DNA of 64,000 bases from Mycobacterium europaeum (lineage in GTDB: Bacteria; Actinomycetota; Actinomycetes; Mycobacteriales; Mycobacteriaceae), in the NCBI RefSeq assembly GCF_002102155.1, contig NZ_LQOU01000021.1, positions 124,001-188,000 of the forward strand. The letters are read 5' to 3'. A program made the translations under genes and the position numbers. Under the pieces are notes generated by a model that saw only the letters and a program-made list of their open reading frames with translations, ran no database searches and was not told the DNA's origin. Positions 62,420-64,000 of the stretch are shown here, piece after piece (within the stretch, counting starts at the first letter, position 1; each line of letters starts with the position of its first letter).

Positions 62420-63459
62420 GCCCGCGGCCTGCCCCGCCCCCGGATTTGGCCGGGCGCTGGCTGGCGAAGTTCTTCACCGATCACCTGGCCGGCGAACGCG
62501 CCGCCTCGCCGGCGACCGTGGCCTCCTACCGGGACGCGATGAAGCTGCTGCTGACCTGGTTCAAAGACGCAGAACACATCCCGCCCGAGAAACTGCGCCT
62601 GGCCGACATCGACCGGCCACGGGTCCTGCGGTTCCTGAACTGGCTGCAGGCCGAACGGGGCTGCTCGACAACCACCCGCAACCAGCGTCTCGCGGTGATC
62701 AAGTCGTTTTGCCGCTACACCGCCATCGAACAACCCGACCGCCTCGACCAGCTCACCCAAGTCCTGGCGATCCGGCACAAAAACACCCCGGCCCCCAACC
62801 TGGGGCACCTGACCGGCGACGAGATCAAGATACTGCTCGCCCAGCCCGGCACAGCCAGTGCACGCGCTATCCGGGACACCGTTCTACTCGCATTGGCCTA
62901 CGACACCGCCGCCCGCGTCCAAGAGCTCTGCGACCTCAACGTCGCCGACATCCGCGGCTCCGACTCGATGACAGTGACGATCCGCGGCAAGGGATCCAAG
63001 ATCCGCTACCTGCCCCTGATGGGCCCCACCGCCCGGCTCGTCACCGACTACCTCGAGCACCGCGACCCGCACCCCGGCCTCGGCGCCGACACCGACCCAC
63101 TGTTCCACGGACCCAACCACTCCAGGATGACTCGGTCCGGCGTCGCCAAGCTCCTGACCCGCCACGTGCGAGCCGTGCGCAAACGCGATCCCAGCTGGGC
63201 CCTCGGACTGCCGGTCACACCACACACCCTGCGGCGCAGCAAAGCGATGCACCTGATCCAGGCCGGCGTCAACCTGATCTACATCCGCGACCTGCTCGGC
63301 CACGCCGACGTATCCACCACCGAGATCTACGCTCGCGCAGACGCCGAAACCAAACGCAAAGCGATCGAAAACGCCTACGAGCCACTCACCCCCGACGCAT
63401 TGCCGGACTGGACCTCGGACACCTCCCTTATCGGCTGGCTCGACACACTGGGACGCTGA
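62416..63459 (+). CDS. ritC: RIT tyrosine recombinase C
   Basis: A 347-residue tyrosine recombinase, third of the trio. N-terminal core-binding domain at about 15-115; catalytic Arg in DTAARVQELCDL, Lys in IRGKGSKIRYLPL, HxxR in PHTLRRSKAMH, and His/Tyr in LGHADVSTTEIYARA. The GTG start overlaps the ritB stop (GTGA). Its last codons lie inside the right inverted repeat, which begins at 63437. Confidence 0.87.
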   Translation: MSPRPAPPPDLAGRWLAKFFTDHLAGERAASPATVASYRDAMKLLLTWFKDAEHIPPEKLRLADIDRPRVLRFLNWLQAERGCSTTTRNQRLAVIKSFCRYTAIEQPDRLDQLTQVLAIRHKNTPAPNLGHLTGDEIKILLAQPGTASARAIRDTVLLALAYDTAARVQELCDLNVADIRGSDSMTVTIRGKGSKIRYLPLMGPTARLVTDYLEHRDPHPGLGADTDPLFHGPNHSRMTRSGVAKLLTRHVRAVRKRDPSWALGLPVTPHTLRRSKAMHLIQAGVNLIYIRDLLGHADVSTTEIYARADAETKRKAIENAYEPLTPDALPDWTSDTSLIGWLDTLGR

Positions 63460-63561
63460 CTCCGACAGCCGCCAGGATTATGTAGACGAAACCACCACCG
63501 GTACCGTCCCCACCAGCCGAATCACCATGGCAGGGCACATAACCCGGCCGTCCGCATAATG
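63437..63561 (-). repeat. RIT right terminal inverted repeat (125 bp)
   Basis: Exact reverse complement of 59970-60094 across 125 bp, reading GGCTCGACACACTGG at its inner edge and TCCGCATAATG at its outer edge. It includes the last 23 bases of the ritC coding sequence. Confidence 0.9.
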
Positions 63562-63591
63562 TCTGTTATGGGGAATTCCCCATAACAGACA
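63560..63591. repeat. 32-bp perfect palindrome at the RIT right boundary
   Basis: The halves TGTCTGTTATGGGGAA and TTCCCCATAACAGACA are perfect complements, centred on the AATT at 63574-63577. It spans the junction between the inverted repeat and the resumed recombinase gene. The extra ~28 bp are not part of the joined recombinase reading frame and have no counterpart at the left boundary. Confidence 0.85.
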
Positions 63592-63781
63592 CACCTTCGC
63601 GGTAAACACTTTGCTCGACTGGTATCGCGATGATGCCGACGTGCAGGCACGGCTGCCGCTGCTGTCTACCTACCTCGGCCACACCGACCCACGGCACACC
63701 TACTGGTACCTCTCGGCCGCGCCAGAACTGCTCGCCCTCGCCGCCGACCGGATGCAGCGCCACGCCGGAGCGACCTCATGA
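63590..63781 (+). pseudogene. Tyrosine recombinase, 3' part (split by the RIT element)
   Basis: Codons from 63590 read HTFAVNTLLDWYRDDADVQA, then LLSTYLGHTDPRHTYWYLS with the final catalytic His and Tyr, and end RHAGATS at a TGA (63779-63781). This completes the recombinase begun at 59004. Its stop overlaps the ATG of the next recombinase. Confidence 0.82.
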
Positions 63782-64000
63782 CCGCGCTCGCCCCGACCCT
63801 GCAGGCCTTCTTCACCGAACGCCTCGCCCGGCAGAAGAACGCCAGCCCACACACCGTCGCCTCCTACCGCGACACACTGCGGCTGCTGCTCGGTTTCGTC
63901 GCGGAGCGCACCGGCACACCGCCGGCCCGAATGCAGATCGAGGACCTCGACGCCCCGCTGATCGGCGCGTTCCTCGACCACCTCGAATACCAGCGCGCCA
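63778..64000 (+). CDS. Tyrosine recombinase N-terminal part (cut by window end)
   Basis: The ATG at 63778 lies in the stop of the split recombinase (ATGA). The 74 visible codons, MTALAPTLQAFFTERLARQK onward with ASPHTVASYRDTLRLLL, are the core-binding domain of a XerC/D-like recombinase, and closely resemble ritC (compare ASPATVASYRDAMKLLL). With the split gene it forms at least part of a second recombinase array, probably an outer RIT-type trio. Confidence 0.85.
   Translation, partial: MTALAPTLQAFFTERLARQKNASPHTVASYRDTLRLLLGFVAERTGTPPARMQIEDLDAPLIGAFLDHLEYQRA

Larger units (their letters stand above)
59970..63561 (+). mobile_element. Complete RIT (recombinase-in-trio) element
   Basis: A 3.6-kb unit bounded by 125-bp perfect terminal inverted repeats and containing three overlapping, co-directional tyrosine recombinases of different subfamilies and nothing else. 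That is the defining RIT architecture. It interrupts the tyrosine recombinase at 59004/63590 between its catalytic HDAR and the following H codon. A 32-bp palindrome lies at its right boundary. Confidence 0.88.
50280..64000. mobile_element. Genomic island integrated in a tRNA gene (left part, runs off the window)
   Basis: The region starts at a truncated tRNA 3' half (50280-50331) and contains, in order, two small chromosomal-style genes, a large serine recombinase, a replication/transfer module of actinobacterial integrative elements, a regulator-creatininase pair and nested tyrosine-recombinase elements. Codon use and gene type differ from 0-50 kb. Its right end, with the expected intact tRNA, must lie beyond 64000. 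Confidence 0.7.

Noticed and set aside
1..64000. CRISPR array or rRNA genes
   Set aside because: I saw no regularly spaced short direct repeats and no rRNA-like conserved blocks on either strand.

Overview
The window is high-GC actinobacterial chromosome and reads as a Mycobacterium, most likely a slow grower of the M. avium-complex type. Evidence: a mycolic-acid cyclopropane/methoxy synthase family gene, recC-recB-recD in the mycobacterial order, an LpqN lipoprotein, a GH92 secreted mannosidase, F420-dependent (Ddn-like) and TIGR00027-type methyltransferase families, four cytochromes P450 including near-textbook CYP135B1 and CYP125-type proteins, and a FAAL-type fatty-acyl-AMP ligase. From memory, many genes between 1 and 29 kb correspond to the H37Rv Rv0568-Rv0645 neighbourhood, in rearranged order. 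Species cannot be fixed from the sequence alone.

Layout. (1) 0-12.3 kb: mycolate methyltransferase, an acyltransferase plus SRPBCC pair, the translationally coupled recCBD operon, a TVP38-type membrane protein and a SAM methyltransferase. (2) 12.5-25.3 kb: a flippase-like membrane protein with a kinase-like segment, GH92, lpqN, a Ddn-family protein, a zinc-ribbon/PAS-ANTAR pair, and the overlapping galT-galK-Mut7-C operon (galT is one intact frame), then an FUSC exporter. (3) 25.5-35.2 kb: CYP125-like, cyp135B1, an alpha/beta hydrolase, NYN-domain protein plus MFS transporter, another P450, a lipoprotein, and a lipoprotein made of two ferritin-like domains. (4) 35.4-39.4 kb: a metal/redox-flavoured, partly decayed stretch: TudS/DUF523 protein, an exact copper-type (RicR) operator in front of tiny Cys-containing ORFs, small exported proteins, a CDF metal exporter with a wrecked ArsR gene in front, and two decayed PepSY-like fragments that share a duplicated promoter-like motif. 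(5) 39.5-45.7 kb: a four-gene minus-strand operon, FAAL-ACP-thioester reductase, a PF10118 protein with a full ferritin-like diiron ligand pattern, an alpha/beta hydrolase and a 2Fe-2S flavin reductase; together they look like an uncharacterised fatty-aldehyde (or derived product) pathway. (6) 46-50.3 kb: lipid kinase, SDR, DMT permease, P450.

(7) 50.28-64.0 kb: a genomic island that begins in the 3' half of a tRNA gene (tRNA-Tyr-like) and runs off the window. It holds a phiRv1-like large serine recombinase sitting directly behind a truncated ABC-ATPase start, an actinobacterial integrative/conjugative-element module (HUH replication initiator, FtsK-like translocase, small accessory genes, HTH-TPR regulator with creatininase-family enzyme), and a tyrosine-recombinase array. 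Inside that array a complete RIT (recombinase-in-trio) element, with 125-bp perfect terminal inverted repeats and a 32-bp perfect palindrome at its right edge, has split another tyrosine recombinase exactly at its catalytic HxxRH codons.
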